From an uncultured Collinsella sp. (lineage in GTDB: Bacteria > Actinomycetota > Coriobacteriia > Coriobacteriales > Coriobacteriaceae): a stretch of 15,950 nt of DNA. The stretch lies in assembly GCA_902492235.1 (NCBI GenBank), contig CABUKS010000036.1, positions 1 to 15,950 of the forward strand. The letters run 5' to 3'. Position numbers and translations under genes: made by a program. The notes under the pieces were generated by a model. That model was not told the DNA's origin. It saw nothing but the letters and a program-made list of their open reading frames with translations, and made no database searches. This document shows positions 5,516 to 12,559 of the stretch, one piece after another. Every line of letters begins with the position of its first letter. The stretch's first letter is position 1.

Positions 5516-6595
5516 CTATTCGTCGCCGAAGCTGATGCCCAACGCCTTGGCCTCGCGTACCAGGTCGCTCTGGGGGTCGACATACTTGAGCTTGCCGGCG
5601 ACCTCCTCGAGCGGCATGTGACACATCTTGCCGTCACGCAGGGCAATCATGTAGCCAAACTCGCCGCGTAGGCAGCCGAGTGCCGCCTCGACGCCGCACT
5701 GGGTCGCAAAGATGCGGTCCTGGGCGTCGGGCTGGCCGCCGCGCTGCGTGTGGCCGGGGATGGCGACGCGGGTCTCGCGACCAGTCTTGGCTTCGATCTC
5801 CTTGGCGATGTCGTAGACAATCGAGGGGCTCGTACGCTCGGCGAGCTTCTTCTTGTACTCCTTCTTGGACAGCGCCGCGTCCTCCTTGGAGATGGCGCCC
5901 TCGGCGACGGCCACGATGGTAAAGCGGCTGCCGGTTTCCATGCGATGCTCGATGGTCTTGATGACGTTATCCATGTCGTAGGGAATCTCGGGAATCAAGA
6001 TGACATCCGCGCCGCCCGCGACGCCGGCGTACAGCGGGATCCAGCCAACCTTGTGGCCCATGATCTCGATGACAAACACGCGGCCGTGGCTCGAGGCGGT
6101 AGTGTGGATGTCGTCGATGCACTTGGTGGCGACGTCGATGGCGCTCGTAAAGCCAAACGTCAGCTCGGTGCCCCAGGTGTCGTTATCGATGGTCTTGGGC
6201 AGCGCGATAACGTTGAGGCCCTCTTCGCGCAGGCGGTTGGCGGTCTTGGTGGAGCCGTTACCGCCCAGCATAAACAGGCAGTCGAGCTGCAGCTTATGAT
6301 AGGTGTGGACCATCGCCGGCACCTTCTCGACACCATCGGCCTCGGGGGTATCCAGACGCTTGAACGGCGTGCGGCTCGTGCCCAGGATGGTGCCGCCGCG
6401 GGTGAGGATGCCGCTAAAATCGGCGGGCGTCATGACGCGGAACCTGCTGTAGATAAGGCCCTGATAGCCGTCCTCAAAGCCATAAATCTCGATAGGCTCT
6501 TCGCTATTGGTCATAAGCGTTTTGACGATGCCGCGCATGGTGGCGTTGAGCGCCTGGCAGTCGCCGCCACTAGTAAGAAGACCGATCCTAAGCAT
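5516..6595 (-). CDS. pfkA: 6-phosphofructokinase
   Basis: A 359-residue cytosolic enzyme of the PfkA superfamily, phosphorylating fructose 6-phosphate to fructose 1,6-bisphosphate, the committing step of glycolysis. Motifs: GGDCQALN at residues 10-17 (nucleotide loop), GTSR at 72-75, GGNGS at 111-115, PKTIDND at 133-139 with the catalytic Asp137, and EIMGHKVGW near 180. The residue equivalent to E. coli Gly104, usually decisive for ATP against pyrophosphate, is Gly114 (ATP-like), whereas the Gly124 equivalent is Lys134, seen in pyrophosphate enzymes and in some actinobacterial ATP enzymes. E. coli Asp103 is replaced by Asn113. ATP use is therefore likely but not certain. GGAAGG precedes ATG 6595. 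A perfect palindrome (6633-6667) covers the expected promoter -35 region. Monocistronic. Confidence 0.93.
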   Translation of the reverse strand: MLRIGLLTSGGDCQALNATMRGIVKTLMTNSEEPIEIYGFEDGYQGLIYSRFRVMTPADFSGILTRGGTILGTSRTPFKRLDTPEADGVEKVPAMVHTYHKLQLDCLFMLGGNGSTKTANRLREEGLNVIALPKTIDNDTWGTELTFGFTSAIDVATKCIDDIHTTASSHGRVFVIEIMGHKVGWIPLYAGVAGGADVILIPEIPYDMDNVIKTIEHRMETGSRFTIVAVAEGAISKEDAALSKKEYKKKLAERTSPSIVYDIAKEIEAKTGRETRVAIPGHTQRGGQPDAQDRIFATQCGVEAALGCLRGEFGYMIALRDGKMCHMPLEEVAGKLKYVDPQSDLVREAKALGISFGDE

Positions 6596-6614
6596 GGTGA
6601 ATCCTTCCGGGCAA

Positions 6615-6667
6615 GTTATAACATGCGCATAAGTTTACCCCCGCACACTGTTGATACGGGGGTAAAC
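6615..6667 (-). promoter_or_regulatory. pfkA promoter region with perfect palindrome (candidate operator)
   Basis: GTTTACCCCCG (6633-6643) and CGGGGGTAAAC (6657-6667) form an 11-bp perfect inverted repeat with a 13-base gap. On the minus strand TATAAC (6620-6615) is a plausible -10, placing the left arm over the -35. It also follows the upstream hydrolase gene and could help end it, but no U-run follows on either strand, so I favour an operator. Confidence 0.4.
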
Positions 6668-6733
6668 GTGTTAGCTCAAGCGTATGGAAATGTAAGCAAC
6701 GTCAGGGAACGTAAGGTCGACGGGCCTGGCTCC

Positions 6734-7609
6734 TTACAGTGCGAAGGCGTCGACGTCGCCATTCTTTTGGTTGGGCAGCACTTCGTCACCATAGCAGGCG
6801 TAGAAGTTCGTGACCTGGCGCACGGGCGTCGCCTTGCATGCGCGGTCGGGATCGCGCGGATCCCACTCCACCACCCGTGCGTCACCGGCGGCGTCGTTGA
6901 TAAAGAAGTGGTAATCGCGTCCGGCCATGGCGTGCATGTCGTGGGCGGAAAGTAGGTCGACGGCCTCTTGCGTGGTAGCCGCGCGGTCGAGCACCAGACG
7001 GATGGCGAGCGAGGTATTGATGACGGGGCGTTGCGTGTCCTGGTCACAGGGCTTGGAATCCAGGGTGAGTACGGCAATGGACACGCCACATTCGTTGACG
7101 CCGTCGAGCTGGGCAAACGGGCCCATCAACGCCGCGGCGCGTCCGGTGATGGAGTCAAGCGGAGTGTTGGCGCCCAGGTTATTGAGGGCGGCAAACCCGA
7201 TGGAAGCATAGCCGCCGCGTGGGTGATTGCGCACCAGCAGCGCCGAGGTGTCGTCCTTAAAGTCGTAATTGCGACCGGTGCGCACGCGGCCTTCGGCATC
7301 TACGGCGACAAAAGCGCTGCAGGCAAACTGGGGCGCCTGGACATGTGCCGGCACACCGGGCAGCACCTGCGCCACCACGGCATCGATGTAGGCCTGGTCG
7401 TCGCGCACGCCAGCGGCGATGATGCGATCAAGATCGTAGTCGTAGGCGATGTCGATTGCGTACAGGTCATAGCCATCCGCGTAGCCGGTCAAGCGTTTGA
7501 GCGACGCGGCGGACTTGATTTGCTTGTGATAAACGATACCGGTGGCAGCGGCAAGGCCGACGGCGACTCCCGCGACACCGCAGGCGATGGCAATGTTACG
7601 TGGCTTCAT
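6734..7609 (-). CDS. Linear amide C-N hydrolase / choloylglycine hydrolase-like protein, possibly C-terminally shortened
   Basis: A 291-residue protein with an N-terminal hydrophobic anchor (residues 7-26, IAIACGVAGVAVGLAAATGI), so it is membrane-tethered or exported. Cys97 in FACSAFVAVD followed by GRNYDFK (112-118) is the Ntn-hydrolase signature of the acyltransferase/choloylglycine hydrolase clan: Cys becomes the N-terminal nucleophile after self-cleavage, with the R-N-x-D element behind it. LDGVNECGVSIAVL (168-181) supplies the usual N-E-x-G strand. Relatives cut linear amides such as bile salts, penicillin V or N-acyl amino acids; the substrate here is unknown. Related proteins usually run some 50 residues longer after the TNFY segment; here a TAA at 6734-6736 ends the frame soon after DEVLPNQKNG. 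This may be a natural short form or a truncation. GAGGAG precedes ATG 7609. The gene is divergent from the aminopeptidase gene. Confidence 0.8.
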   Translation of the reverse strand: MKPRNIAIACGVAGVAVGLAAATGIVYHKQIKSAASLKRLTGYADGYDLYAIDIAYDYDLDRIIAAGVRDDQAYIDAVVAQVLPGVPAHVQAPQFACSAFVAVDAEGRVRTGRNYDFKDDTSALLVRNHPRGGYASIGFAALNNLGANTPLDSITGRAAALMGPFAQLDGVNECGVSIAVLTLDSKPCDQDTQRPVINTSLAIRLVLDRAATTQEAVDLLSAHDMHAMAGRDYHFFINDAAGDARVVEWDPRDPDRACKATPVRQVTNFYACYGDEVLPNQKNGDVDAFAL

Positions 7610-7770
7610 GGCGGCTCCTCTCGTCCTGTTAGCGTAATTGTCGCAAAAGGTGCACGGGCATGATGGCTCAACTTGGTGAGCGGTGCGGGATTAAACACGG
7701 AATGAAGAGTGCAGCGCTGGCGTGGCGGGGTATGCTGGAGGGGACCATCAACCCAGCGAAAGGGGAGAGC

Positions 7771-9156
7771 ATGACGGATCAGGAAACGTCCGAGCGCGCG
7801 CATGTGACGGCCGATGATATCGAGGCCGCCAACGACCTTATCGACTTTATCGAGGCGTGCCCCAGCATGTTCCATACGGCGGCGACCATTATGGCCGAGC
7901 TCGACGAGGCGGGCTTTACCTACCTGCCCGAGAACGCGGCGTGGGATATCGAGCCGGGCGGGCGTTATTACACGCAGCGTAATACCTCGAGCGTTGTTGC
8001 CTTTAAGGTGGGCGAGGACCTGGCCGCAACCTGGGGCGAGGACGGCGTTGCCGGCGACTATCATTTTCAGCTCACGGCGTCGCACAGCGATTCGCCGACG
8101 TTTAAGGTCAAGGCTGTGCCCGAGCTTGACGGCGCGGGCGAGACGCTGCGCCTGAACACCGAGGCCTACGGCGGCATGATCGACTACACCTGGTTCGATC
8201 GCCCGCTGGCGCTCGCGGGCCGCGTACTGGTGCGCGAGGGCGACCGTATTGAGAGCCGCCTGCTTGCCACCGAGCGCGAGGTTGCCATTATTCCGAGCCT
8301 TGCCATCCATATGAACCGTGGCGTTAACGAGGGTTTTGCGCCTAATCGTTCTGTCGACCTGTGCCCGCTCATCAGCGCTGGTGACCTTAAGCAGGGCGAC
8401 TTTGACGCCCTGATCGCCGACGAGCTGGATGTTGAGCCCGAGCAAATTCTGGGCCGCGATCTGTTCCTGGTCAACCGCCAGGATGCGCGCATTTGGGGCT
8501 GGGCCGACGAGTTTATCTCGACGCCCAAGCTCGACGACCTGGCCTGCGCCTACACCTCGCTGCAGGCATTTTTGGGTGCCGAGAACGCGCACGACGTTTC
8601 GGTCTTTTGCTGCTTTGATAACGAGGAGGTTGGCTCCGAGACCAAGCAGGGAGCCATGTCGACGTTCTTGGCCGACGCGCTGCGCCGCATTAACGGATCG
8701 CTGGGCTTTGACGACGAGTCGTACCATCGCGCCCTTGCCGCCTCGATGCTTGTAAGCTGCGACAATGCACATGCCGTGCACCCCAACCACGCCGAGAAGT
8801 GCGATGCCCGCAATCAGGTGGTGCTCAACGGCGGCATCGTCATCAAGGAAGCCGCCAACCAGCACTACTGCACCGACGCCTTTAGCCGCGCGGTGTTCCA
8901 GGCTATTTGCGATGACGCCGACGTACCCACGCAGGCCTTCGCCAACAAGAGCGATATGGCCGGCGGCTCCACGCTCGGCAACCTGTCGAACATGCAGGTG
9001 AGCATGCACGCCGTGGACGTGGGCCTGCCGCAGCTTGCCATGCACTCGAGCTACGAGACCGGCGGCGTGCGCGACGTCATGTACGCCATCCGCGCCCTCA
9101 CCGCCTTCTACGAGCGCAACCTAACCATCAACGGCGCCGAAAGCGTGGAACTCTAA
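7771..9156 (+). CDS. apeB: M18 family aminopeptidase (aspartyl aminopeptidase type)
   Basis: A 461-residue cytosolic dizinc peptidase that removes N-terminal residues, acidic ones in the best-studied members. The metal and catalytic residues of M18 are all visible: His105 in HSDSP, Asp255 in KLDDL, Glu285-Glu286 in DNEEVGS, Asp331 in CDNAHAVHPN and His425 in AMHSS; NKSDMAGGSTLGN before the last also fits. The same frame is open from 7660, but ATG 7771 is chosen because AAAGGGGAG sits just before it and homologous sequence starts there (TADDIEAANDLIDFIEACPS). The stop codon is fused to hairpin repeat copy B, which probably terminates transcription. The 7610-7770 gap with the divergent hydrolase holds no clear consensus promoter (TATGCT near 7731 at best). 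Confidence 0.93.
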   Translation: MTDQETSERAHVTADDIEAANDLIDFIEACPSMFHTAATIMAELDEAGFTYLPENAAWDIEPGGRYYTQRNTSSVVAFKVGEDLAATWGEDGVAGDYHFQLTASHSDSPTFKVKAVPELDGAGETLRLNTEAYGGMIDYTWFDRPLALAGRVLVREGDRIESRLLATEREVAIIPSLAIHMNRGVNEGFAPNRSVDLCPLISAGDLKQGDFDALIADELDVEPEQILGRDLFLVNRQDARIWGWADEFISTPKLDDLACAYTSLQAFLGAENAHDVSVFCCFDNEEVGSETKQGAMSTFLADALRRINGSLGFDDESYHRALAASMLVSCDNAHAVHPNHAEKCDARNQVVLNGGIVIKEAANQHYCTDAFSRAVFQAICDDADVPTQAFANKSDMAGGSTLGNLSNMQVSMHAVDVGLPQLAMHSSYETGGVRDVMYAIRALTAFYERNLTINGAESVEL

Positions 9157-9197
9157 AACCTACCAAAAAGGGATAGGTTTATTTTGGCAGGTTTTAT
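9155..9197 (+). repeat. 40-bp hairpin repeat, copy B (likely terminator of the aminopeptidase gene)
   Basis: AAAACCTACCAAAA (9155-9168) pairs with TTTTGGCAGGTTTT (9182-9195) with one mismatch, and the second arm runs into TTTTAT. The first two bases are part of the aminopeptidase TAA. Relative to copy C the first arm has A for G and the loop TAGG for CAGG, keeping a CCTR/YAGG pairing between the first arm and the loop. Confidence 0.75.
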
Positions 9198-9332
9198 CTG
9201 GGCAAATGCCGCAACACCAACGGCAAGGCGGAACTGCTAAGGCTTGCAGATGAAGCCGACACCAGCGAAACGCCGCAGGTAGAGCGCACGCCAGCGAGAG
9301 CCCGCCGTTTGAGCCAAGGTGCCGTGAAATGA
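9175..9332 (+). pseudogene. Possible gene remnant (C-terminal fragment)
   Basis: After a TAG at 9175-9177, a plus-strand frame runs about 50 codons to TGA at 9330-9332, ending in a protein-like stretch (NGKAELLRLADEADTSE then RTPARARRLSQGAVK). It has no plausible start codon or ribosome binding site, and its stop directly abuts a strong terminator. That arrangement is what the 3' end of a deleted gene would leave behind. I do not recognise the family, and it may be chance. Confidence 0.2.
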
Positions 9333-9394
9333 AAAGGCGCTGACCTTCTGGTCGCGCCTTTGAAATTGAACGGCAGATTGGCCAAACGGCGGGC
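9300..9394 (+). terminator. Nested terminator hairpins in the convergent gap
   Basis: The inner hairpin AAAGGCGC-t-GACC (9333-9345) pairs perfectly with GGTC-GCGCCTTT (9350-9361) around a 4-base loop. It is enclosed by a second perfect 12-bp pair, 9300-9311 with 9383-9394. No gene continues through this gap (9157-9438). Confidence 0.65.
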
Positions 9395-9409
9395 CCGCAG
9401 CGTCGGCTC

Positions 9410-9436
9410 ATTACGCCGTTTGTAAAACGGCGTAAT
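9410..9436. terminator. Hairpin just after the 2-hydroxyacid dehydrogenase gene
   Basis: ATTACGCCGTTT (9410-9421) and AAACGGCGTAAT (9425-9436) form a perfect 12-bp stem with a 3-base loop, two bases beyond the minus-strand stop codon. No U-run follows on the minus strand, so it may be a stability hairpin or weak terminator. Confidence 0.55.
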
Positions 9437-9438
9437 TC

Positions 9439-10374
9439 TTAGTGCTCGATCCAGCAGCGTAGGGTCTCGCCGGCCTGCAGGTGACGCAGATTCTCCGCGG
9501 CGATGTCGACCACGTTATTGAGCGTGGCGGCTAGGTGGAACCAGCCGGAGACGTGCGGCGTGATGAGCATGTTAGGCGCATCCCACAGTGGGCTTGTCTC
9601 GGGTAGCGGCTCGGGGTCGGTGACGTCGACCGCGGCGCCGGCGAGACGTCCCGACTCCAGAGCGGCAACCAAGTCGTCGGCGACCACAAGGTCGCCGCGG
9701 CCGCCGTTGGCAAAGAAGGCGCCCGGTTTCATCGCGGCGAAGAACTCGGCGTTCGCCAGGCCGCGGGTCTCGGGTGTGCTGGGCATAAAGGAAGCGACGA
9801 TGTCAGCCTCGGCCAGGCGCTCGGACAGGGCGTCCATGCCGTCCATGTCCTCAAACACAATGGGATAGACGAGCGGATGGCGCTTGATGCCGCGGACGTG
9901 CGCGCCCATGCTGCGGCAGAGCGTGGCAAAGTGGCCGCCGATATCGCCCGCGCCCAGCACCAGCACGTTGGCATTTTTGAGCGAGGTGACCGGCCCTAAG
10001 TCCTCCCAGCGATGCTCGCGCTGCAGGTCCTGGTAGCCGGGCAGGCGCTTCATCATAGACAGCACCATGGCAAACATGTGCTCGCTCACAGCCTGGCCGT
10101 AGGCACCCACCGAGCAGGAAAGCTTAGCGTCGGCCGGCACGGTGCCGGCGGCCAAGTAATCGTCATAGCCGGCGGTCTGCAATTGCAACAGCTGGAGATG
10201 CTCGCATGCCGTGAGCATGCCAGGGTCGATGTTGCCCAGGATCACGTCGGCATCGGCGACCTGCTCGTGCGTGGCGGCGTCGGCGCTCGTGTAGATAAAG
10301 TCCTCGCCCGGAGCGCTCGACTCAAGAATTGCGCGATGACGGTCGTTGACGGGCAACAAAACCAGAATGTTCAC
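9439..10374 (-). CDS. D-isomer-specific 2-hydroxyacid dehydrogenase
   Basis: A 311-residue NAD(P)-dependent oxidoreductase that interconverts a 2-keto acid and its D-2-hydroxy acid. The Rossmann motif is VLGAGDIGG (about 139-147). The family's catalytic trio is present: Arg226 in NGGRGDL, Glu255 in DVTDPEPLP and His274 in ITPHVSG. Before it, TAGYD (near 68) and the SVGAYGQAVSEH helix are typical of the substrate domain. GTG 10374 is chosen because AGAGGA lies 8 bases upstream and the hydrophobic first strand NILVLLPV follows. A longer frame beginning at 10449 would run through hairpin repeat copy C and is rejected. It resembles the glyoxylate/hydroxypyruvate reductase and phosphoglycerate dehydrogenase relatives, but substrate cannot be assigned. 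Monocistronic. Confidence 0.88.
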   Translation of the reverse strand: MNILVLLPVNDRHRAILESSAPGEDFIYTSADAATHEQVADADVILGNIDPGMLTACEHLQLLQLQTAGYDDYLAAGTVPADAKLSCSVGAYGQAVSEHMFAMVLSMMKRLPGYQDLQREHRWEDLGPVTSLKNANVLVLGAGDIGGHFATLCRSMGAHVRGIKRHPLVYPIVFEDMDGMDALSERLAEADIVASFMPSTPETRGLANAEFFAAMKPGAFFANGGRGDLVVADDLVAALESGRLAGAAVDVTDPEPLPETSPLWDAPNMLITPHVSGWFHLAATLNNVVDIAAENLRHLQAGETLRCWIEH

Positions 10375-10393
10375 AAGCAGTCCTCTCCGCTCG

Positions 10394-10433
10394 ACCTGCC
10401 AAAAAGGGACAGGTTTATTTTGGCAGGTTTTAT
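10394..10433. repeat. 40-bp hairpin repeat, copy C, in the dehydrogenase leader
   Basis: ACCTGCCAAAA (10394-10404) and TTTTGGCAGGT (10418-10428) are perfect complements with the loop AGGGACAGGTTTA, followed by TTTAT on the plus strand. CCTG of the first arm can alternatively pair with CAGG in the loop. It lies 20 bases upstream of the dehydrogenase GTG on the minus strand. Confidence 0.8.
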
Positions 10434-10455
10434 CAGGCAAAACGTTCAAATAAAA

Positions 10456-10500
10456 CGCCGGGCTTCGCGATGGTTAACATATCCATCGCGAAGCCCGGCG
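10456..10500 (-). terminator. Intrinsic terminator of map
   Basis: A perfect 18-bp stem (10456-10473 with 10483-10500), 9-base loop, followed on the minus strand by TTTTATTT. It starts 9 bases after the map stop. Confidence 0.92.
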
Positions 10501-10509
10501 CATCTACGG

Positions 10510-11397
10510 CTACCAGCTCAGCAGCTCGTAGCCGTCCTCGGTCACCACGAGCTGTACCTCGCACTGGGCCGAATCGCTACCGTCCTTGGTGCGCACGCAC
10601 CAGCCGTCGCCCTTGCTGATCTTAATGTCGGGCGCTCCGGCATTGACCATGGGCTCGATGGTAAAGACCATGCCCGGGGCCATGATGGTGTCCACATCGG
10701 GCGCCTCGGTGGTAAAGCCCACAAACGGGTCCTCGTGGAACTCCTTACCGATGCCGTGTCCGCCGTACTCGCGCACCACGCTAAAGCCGGCGTCCTCGAC
10801 CGTCTTTTGCACGGCCTCGGCCATCACGGACAGCGGCAGCCACGGCTTGACGGCGGCCAGACCCGCCTCCACGCTGGCGCGGGTGACGTCGACCAGGCGC
10901 TGACGCTCGGCCGAGACCTCGCCGATGCAGAACATACGGCTCGAGTCGCTAAAGTAGCCGTCCAAAATCGTGGAGCAGTCCACGTTGATAATATCGCCCT
11001 CGTGCAGCACGTCCGTATCGCAGGGGATGCCGTGACAGACGACGTCATTGATCGAGGTGCACACGCTTTTGGGGTAGCCCTCGTAGTTGAGGTCGGCCGG
11101 CGTGCCACCGTGCTCGACGGTGTAGTCGTAGATCATCTGGTCGATCTGGTTGGTGGTCATGCCCGCGGCGATGTGCTCGCCTACGTAGTCGAGCACGCCC
11201 ACGTTGATGGCGGCCGAGCGCTTGATGCCCTCGATATCGGCGGGCGTCTTGTAGAGCGTGCGGGGCAGGACCTCCCAGCCCTCTTCCCACAGGCGCTCGA
11301 GGCGCTCGTCGAAGGCGCTATGACATTTCTTATATTTTTTGCCGCTGCCGCACCAGCAAGCGTCGTTGCGGCCGGGCACAGGTCCGTTGTCAAACAT
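10510..11397 (-). CDS. map: Methionine aminopeptidase, type I, with N-terminal SEC-C zinc motif
   Basis: A 295-residue cytosolic enzyme that removes the initiator methionine from new proteins. An N-terminal SEC-C motif (PGRNDACWCGSGKKYKKCH, Cys14, Cys16, Cys25, His26) resembles the SecA C-terminal zinc finger and probably docks the enzyme at the ribosome. The pita-bread catalytic domain follows with all ligands: His122 in CHGIP, Asp140 in INVDC, Asp151 in YFSDSSR, His214 in GGHGIG, Glu248 in TIEPM and Glu280 in AQCEVQLV. About 40 residues longer than minimal type I enzymes, exactly because of the extra N-terminus. AAAGGAAG precedes ATG 11397 and TATACT (11428-11423) is a good -10. It stands alone, not beside secY/adk as in many bacteria. 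Confidence 0.96.
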   Translation of the reverse strand: MFDNGPVPGRNDACWCGSGKKYKKCHSAFDERLERLWEEGWEVLPRTLYKTPADIEGIKRSAAINVGVLDYVGEHIAAGMTTNQIDQMIYDYTVEHGGTPADLNYEGYPKSVCTSINDVVCHGIPCDTDVLHEGDIINVDCSTILDGYFSDSSRMFCIGEVSAERQRLVDVTRASVEAGLAAVKPWLPLSVMAEAVQKTVEDAGFSVVREYGGHGIGKEFHEDPFVGFTTEAPDVDTIMAPGMVFTIEPMVNAGAPDIKISKGDGWCVRTKDGSDSAQCEVQLVVTEDGYELLSW

Positions 11398-11422
11398 GGC
11401 TAACTTCCTTTCATCCGCAGCT

Positions 11423-11428
11423 AGTATA
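11423..11428 (-). promoter_or_regulatory. map promoter -10
   Basis: TATACT on the minus strand, 25 bases before the start codon. The -35 region is poor (CTTTTA at 17 bp) and abuts the large hairpin 11450-11516, whose arm may be read as an operator as well as a terminator. Confidence 0.45.
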
Positions 11429-11449
11429 GCCCACTCACGTGTCCATAAA

Positions 11450-11516
11450 AGTTGCGGTGATATAGTTCCGATTTAAGCGGTTTAACAGCACAAATAGGAA
11501 CTATATCACCGCAACT
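11450..11516 (-). terminator. Perfect 20-bp inverted repeat, terminator of the radical SAM gene
   Basis: Arms 11450-11469 and 11497-11516 are exact complements. The 27-base loop holds TTAA-gcggt-TTAA, a small inner pair. On the minus strand the stem is followed by TTTTATGG. An unusually long and AT-containing stem for a terminator, and directly upstream of the map promoter. Confidence 0.75.
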
Positions 11517-11557
11517 GATGGGGCGGGATGGCGGGCACTAGCTGCTGCGTGGTTTTG

Positions 11558-12334
11558 CTAGTAGCTCACCTGGCAGGGAATGCCGAGGGCGCGCACGCGC
11601 GCGGCAATGGCGTCGAGGGCCTCGGGTGCTGCTTTGGCAAGGCCGGCGACCGGTGTCTCGCGCGCCACCGTGTAGATGGTCGCTTCTTGTGGGCGAATGC
11701 GCTCAAGCGCCGCGAGCCAGGGGGCGACGTACTCCTCGCCGGTGTTGTCGATGAGCTTGCCCTGATACTCGCCGTTCAAAAAGATCGTCTGGATAATAAC
11801 GTGACCGTCAAAGCTTGCGAACGTCTCGATCTGGTGCTCGACGTCGTAGGGGCCAACGGGCTGGTCGAGCAGCTGGATAAACGCCGGTTCGACGGTATCG
11901 AGCTTAAGAATGTTGTCGTCGACCATCATGAGCGCGTCGTGCACTTCGGGGCGGTCGGCGCGCGTGCCGTTGGAGAGCACGGCGATCTTGGAGTTTGGGG
12001 CAAGCTCGTCGCGCAGCGCGACGGCGCCGGCGATGGCCTGCGGAAACTCCGGTGCGGCGGTGGGCTCGCCGTTGCCTGCGAAGGTGATCACATCGGGGAG
12101 CTCGCCCTCGGCTGCCATCTCGCGCAGCTTTGCCTCGAGCGCGTCGAGTACCACGGCGGCTGTGTTGTACGGCTCATGGCAGGGGCGCTCGGCGTTGAGG
12201 CCGTTTTCGCAGTAAATGCAGTCGAACGTGCAGATTTTGCCGCTGGCCGGCATCATGTTGACGCCGAGCGAGAGGCCAAGGCGACGGCTGCGAACGGGCC
12301 CAAAGATGGGGCTGGCATTCAAATACGTAGACAT
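11558..12334 (-). CDS. Radical SAM protein (TYW1-like Fe-S oxidoreductase family)
   Basis: A 258-residue protein with GPVRSRRLGLSLGVN (12-26) and the cluster motif CTFDCIYC (Cys35, Cys39, Cys42), which binds a [4Fe-4S] cluster and S-adenosylmethionine. FAGNGEPTAAPEF corresponds to the GEPTL SAM-contact region and NGTRADRPEV to the following strand. This matches the group of bacterial Fe-S oxidoreductases related to TYW1 (COG0731), whose role outside archaeal/eukaryotic wybutosine synthesis is unclear. The second ATG of ATGCCTATG (12334) is chosen because GAGGAG then sits 9 bases upstream; the first, at 12340, leaves only 3. The frame stays open far upstream, but that part is antisense to the hydrolase gene. 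Terminated by 11450-11516. Confidence 0.87.
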   Translation of the reverse strand: MSTYLNASPIFGPVRSRRLGLSLGVNMMPASGKICTFDCIYCENGLNAERPCHEPYNTAAVVLDALEAKLREMAAEGELPDVITFAGNGEPTAAPEFPQAIAGAVALRDELAPNSKIAVLSNGTRADRPEVHDALMMVDDNILKLDTVEPAFIQLLDQPVGPYDVEHQIETFASFDGHVIIQTIFLNGEYQGKLIDNTGEEYVAPWLAALERIRPQEATIYTVARETPVAGLAKAAPEALDAIAARVRALGIPCQVSY

Positions 12335-12382
12335 AGGCATATGCTCCTCAAGACAATTGTGCCTAAGCATAGCATCGGCTCC

Positions 12383-12407
12383 AAAGCAAGGCGCGGGCTC
12401 TTGCTTT
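12383..12407. promoter_or_regulatory. Leader hairpin upstream of the radical SAM gene
   Basis: AAAGCAAG (12383-12390) and CTTGCTTT (12400-12407) are perfect complements with a 9-base GC-rich loop, about 50-70 bases upstream of the radical SAM start in the divergent gap 12335-12559. Another small inverted repeat, GTTAA-tctg-TTAAC (12471-12484), lies nearer the hydrolase gene. I cannot assign either a function, and no consensus promoter is obvious in this gap. Confidence 0.3.
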
Positions 12408-12559
12408 ACAAGTTTCGTTTTTTCACGTCGCTCATTATGCCGCGCCATGAAAAGCCTCGGGTCGGGTACAGTTAATCTGTTAACAAGGCGTAAGGCAATG
12501 CGGGTCCATCCAACCGCACTGACGTGCAACTGGATGAGCATTGATGATGGGGGCACAAC

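Noticed and set aside
5750..6955. Long open frame on the plus strand opposite pfkA
   Set aside because: Antisense to a gene with full catalytic motifs; composition is the usual shadow of GC-rich coding DNA, with low-complexity V/A/G/H content.
7606..9045. 479-codon minus-strand open frame
   Set aside because: Antisense to the M18 aminopeptidase, which has all metal ligands; no recognisable domain and no ribosome site.
1413..10433. Three similar hairpin repeats considered as a CRISPR or array
   Set aside because: Only three copies, kilobases apart and in both orientations; no regular spacers or cas genes.
10375..10449. 25-residue N-terminal extension of the hydroxyacid dehydrogenase
   Set aside because: Encoded by the hairpin repeat; the GTG at 10374 has a proper ribosome site and begins at the conserved first strand.
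10012..11403. 463-codon plus-strand open frame
   Set aside because: Runs antisense across two real genes, two hairpins and a terminator; contains peptides that are only translations of the repeat.
12335..12340. Upstream ATG (12340) and far-upstream extension of the radical SAM gene
   Set aside because: The Shine-Dalgarno is only 3 bases from ATG 12340, and the extension is antisense to the hydrolase gene without conserved sequence.
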